A stretch of DNA of 64,000 nucleotides, from contig OV121091.1 of NCBI GenBank assembly GCA_921293015.1, positions 13,049,755 through 13,113,754 of the forward strand. Direction: 5' to 3'. Under the pieces are notes generated by a model. That model searched no databases. It was not told the DNA's origin and saw nothing but the letters and a program-made list of their open reading frames with translations. The position numbers and the translations under genes were made by a program. How positions within the stretch are numbered: position 1 is the stretch's first letter; the number at the start of each line of letters is the position of its first letter. Positions 61,028-64,000 of the stretch are shown piece after piece. The stretch is from Phorcus lineatus (Eukaryota; Mollusca; Gastropoda; Trochida; Trochidae).

Positions 61028-61752
61028 TCTGAAAATATATCAATATGTCAAACTCTGTAGTTATTGGTAAAATATGAAAATGTCATATATGTGACGTCAT
61101 CTGTGAACTAAGCAAACATTACAGTTGCTAAGCAACTTATGCTAAGCAACAAAGTGACGTGATAAAAAAAGTGGACATCAAGTCACTATAGAAATACGAT
61201 ACAATGGCTTGCCCAATGGCTTAAAATGGTTCTTAATTTCCCAAAAAGAATGTGTTTTTGCATTTTTTTAACATTTACGATATTGTATGGTGTTAGGGTC
61301 AATGGTGTTATTAAGTCGCGAACTACTGGTTGTATCTGAAAATTACCATTTTAACGCCTATCAGTTCAGTATATTGAGAATAAACAGCTTAAAGTTATGA
61401 TCTGTGATCGAAAACCGGACAATGGAGCGCGTCAGTGACTCAGGCGTAATTTCGGATACTTCTAAACAGCAGACACAGCTACAAATATCGTATTGAAGTG
61501 TTATTCATATCCCATAAGTAATATACAAGCCAATGGGACGTTGAATGTCAATCTCATAACATTTGTATTATCATTGAAAACTTCTAAATATTATCATTTT
61601 TACATTTAAGTGATGAAAATGCAATTCTTTCCACATGATTTGAACCTTACCCAAGACTAATGGTATATTGGTTATTAATTAAACAACGTGCAAAATTTTG
61701 AAACATATGCTGTGTCAATCTAATGTCAATTAAATCCTATCATATCAAAACG

Positions 61753-62352
61753 CAGAAACAAGAAAACCAACGAAAGAAAAATATTGTAAAAACACTACCA
61801 AATTATGTCACTGAATACAATTATTTTCAACACAAAATTGTACTCACTCTATGACTGAAAAGGAATAAGAAGAAAGTGATAAGAAATAGCTATGAGAATT
61901 GGCAGAAACAAGAAAACCAACGAAAGAAAAATATTGTAAAAACACTACCAAATTATGTCACTGAATACAATTATTTTCAGTACAAAATTGTACTCACTCT
62001 ATGACTGAAAAGGAATAAGAAGAAAGTGATAAGAAATGGCTATGAGAATTGGCAGAAACAAGACAACCAACGAAAGAAAAATATTGTAAAAACACTACCA
62101 AATTATGTCACTGAATACAATTATTTTCAACACAAAATTGTACTCACTCTATGACTGAAAAGGAATAAGAAGAAAGTGATAAGAAATAGCTATGAGAATT
62201 GGCAGAAACAAGACAACCAACGAAAGAAAAATATTGTAAAAACACTACCAAATTATGTCACTGAATACAATTATTTTCAACACAAAATTGTACTCACTCT
62301 ATGACTGAAAAGGAATAAGAAGAAAGTGATAAGAAATGGCTATGAGAATTAA
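61753..62352. repeat. 150-bp tandem repeat, 4 copies, upstream of C1q gene 2
   Basis: Four nearly identical 150-bp units (start points 61753, 61903, 62053, 62203). Read on the minus strand, each contains a polypyrimidine run ending ttattccttttcag, then seven bases, then the donor-like GTGAGTAC. This is the right orientation and distance for repeated 5' UTR exons of C1q gene 2. No long frame is conserved. Confidence 0.9.
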
Positions 62353-62778
62353 AAGCTGAGTGCATGCTTATCTATATCAGACTATGTCAATTAAATCCAA
62401 GCCCGCCTGAACTGTTCATAGTCTTGGCGAACCTCGATTGAAAGAGATATGCCTGTTTGCATTTTAGAAATGTTCATATGCTATAATATAAAGGAATTTG
62501 TAAATTGATTTTCAACATAAAAAATATGGACATATATTTAATAAATTCATTGTTCAAATGGAAACACGTTGTTCATGGGACAACCCTAATTCGTACTCAA
62601 ATAAATATCAAAGTTTGCAGTCCTGCGAACTCAAATTTTGCTAAACTTTCATTTTTGTATCAGTCAGGGTCTTTGTTTATAAACCTATGAATCGAAATAA
62701 ACAAGTGTAAACATCAAACGATATCTGGTGCAAACACCCGATTGCCACAAAAGTCAAATTGTAGGTTTCAGACATCTA

Positions 62779-63703
62779 TTAAAGAGCCACTCCGCGAGTT
62801 GTTGTATGCCAAACTTAATCAATGGTGTCATTTGATCCCGAAGTATCGACTGTTACCATAACGACACATTTTTAAGCTTATTGGGTTATTGACAATATTA
62901 AGGTAGAACGTCGCAAATAAAATCGAAAACCGGAGTGTGGCGCGCTTCAAATAGTCATATATCTACACCTCTGTGCATTTATAAATGCCTCCCCACACCA
63001 ACACAGCGCGCCAGCAGCAAAAAAAATTGCGCATGTTGATTTATGATTGATAACCCACACCAACGCAGCGCGCCGACAGCGCGCCAGCACCAAAATTTCT
63101 GAATCGCCAAAAAAGTTATTTTTGCTGCGTGGCGCTTCGACGCGTCGGGGAATCCCCTACTTCTGACGTCATTTGACGAAAATAATCTCCATATTCTTGT
63201 CTCTGCTGCAGAATAGTATGCACAAAAGAAGTTCTTGTAATTTGGCGTTGTTGTTAACGTCTCCAGTAGACGTACATCAGCATCAATTTCTTTTCCCGAT
63301 CGATTTTGTATTGATCAGTCTGGACCGATAATATCAATGTGACAGTCGTTCTCTGGTCACTCATCCATACGCGAGAAGGATTATCATTTTAAAAAAATAT
63401 CTCACTGGTCACTTGTTTCTTATATAATTTCGCTGCATTGATGCGCATTGACGCGTTGCGCTAGTCCGGGGTTAAAAAACGCGTGCTACGCGCTGCGCTG
63501 CTGGCGCACTGCTGGTACGCTGTGTTGGTGTGAAGAGGCCTTTAAGGCTGTGTTTACATTTTCTTTGAAAACCAGTATTTGTCATATACATGTCTTTTGG
63601 ACATGTAAGTTAAGATGTTTTGATTTTATATCACCACATATGACATTTAGGTTCGTATCAAAGGTAAATAATATGCCATAAAAATCACAGAGTGGCTCAT
63701 TAA
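62779..63703. mobile_element. TTAA-flanked MITE (copy 4) with nested insertion
   Basis: Ends taaagagccactccgcgag and gtggctcattaa. Part of the interior is deleted, and a foreign segment splits it at 62985-63542. Confidence 0.8.
62985..63542. mobile_element. Nested GC-rich MITE, possible 3-bp TAA duplication
   Basis: Ends cacaccaacacagcgcgcc and ctgctggtacgctgtgttgg with ggtgtg form an imperfect inverted pair about 40 bases long. Compared with the uninterrupted copy, the insertion lies within ttataaggc, with TAA on both sides as in PIF/Harbinger elements. The ends are rich in gcgcgcc/ggcgcg. Confidence 0.7.
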
Positions 63704-64000
63704 GACTCCGTGAGGTCTTTTGAACGTAGACAGCGAACGGTTTTGTTTCAATGCTCTCAGCTCTACAGCTAGTTTAACAATTCTATCGGCTCCGAGAGGT
63801 CTGTCATATTGTTTAACATTGCGTGAAATGAAGACAAAGCTGTGTTTATGTTTCAGCCTCGAAAAAACCCCAAGGGGTTAATGTCGTGGTGATGTCCGTC
63901 CGCCACAAAAGGGGTAACTGATTTGTGAAGGATCGTTATGCAAGGTCATCGTTTGACCCTCTACATATAAATCATTTTGCATTATGTTTATTGGGGTTAA
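63704..64000. other. No gene seen at the right edge
   Basis: About 300 bases without a recognisable exon or repeat boundary. Confidence 0.3.

Noticed and set aside
63448..63681. 77-residue ORF at the right end
   Set aside because: It spans the boundary between the nested GC-rich MITE and its host MITE, so it is a chance frame.

Overview
The window looks like nuclear DNA of a marine invertebrate animal. It is AT-rich, its genes are split by short introns with GT-AG borders, only a small fraction codes, and it is packed with short non-autonomous DNA transposons (MITEs), palindromic foldback elements and minisatellites. Two short secreted C1q-domain genes, a galactose sulfotransferase, a delta/zeta-type tubulin and a eukaryotic D-serine dehydratase pair would fit a bivalve-like mollusc best. 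That taxonomic guess is inference; no rRNA or mitochondrial marker is present to settle it.

Layout: 1-14 kb holds no gene I can support, only repeats. At 14.1-15.3 kb (+) lies the large 3' coding exon of a GAL3ST-type sulfotransferase whose 5' exon I could not find. 15.3-20.3 kb holds MITEs and a hAT-like element with an internal 118-bp minisatellite. At 20.4-28.2 kb (-) is a complete 12-exon tubulin of the delta/zeta branch (407 aa). 28-31.3 kb is intergenic and includes an 84-bp tandem array. At 31.4-37.8 kb (-) is an intact 8-exon D-serine dehydratase (copy A, 375 aa). 37.8-47.9 kb is repeat-rich intergenic DNA that includes a 1.66-kb mariner-like element just upstream of copy A and, at 44.4-46.1 kb (+), a candidate small three-exon gene (83 aa). 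At 47.9-54.0 kb (-) is a tandem duplicate of the dehydratase (copy B) with identical exon structure but a 7-bp frameshifting deletion and two lost conserved histidines, so it is probably a pseudogene. At 56.8-61.0 kb (-) are two neighbouring two-exon secreted C1q-domain genes. The second has 19 tandem copies of a 23-bp unit carrying the CRE palindrome in its intron, and four tandem 150-bp repeats with splice-site-like signals upstream. 62.7-64 kb is MITE DNA with a nested insertion.

The genes do not form one pathway. The tubulin would act at centrioles and basal bodies, the dehydratase in PLP/zinc-dependent D-amino-acid breakdown, the sulfotransferase in the Golgi on glycans, and the C1q proteins in the extracellular space, probably as lectin-like recognition molecules. 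The most informative parts of the window are the intact versus decaying dehydratase duplicates, the CRE minisatellite in the C1q intron, and the nested MITE families that share one internal core.
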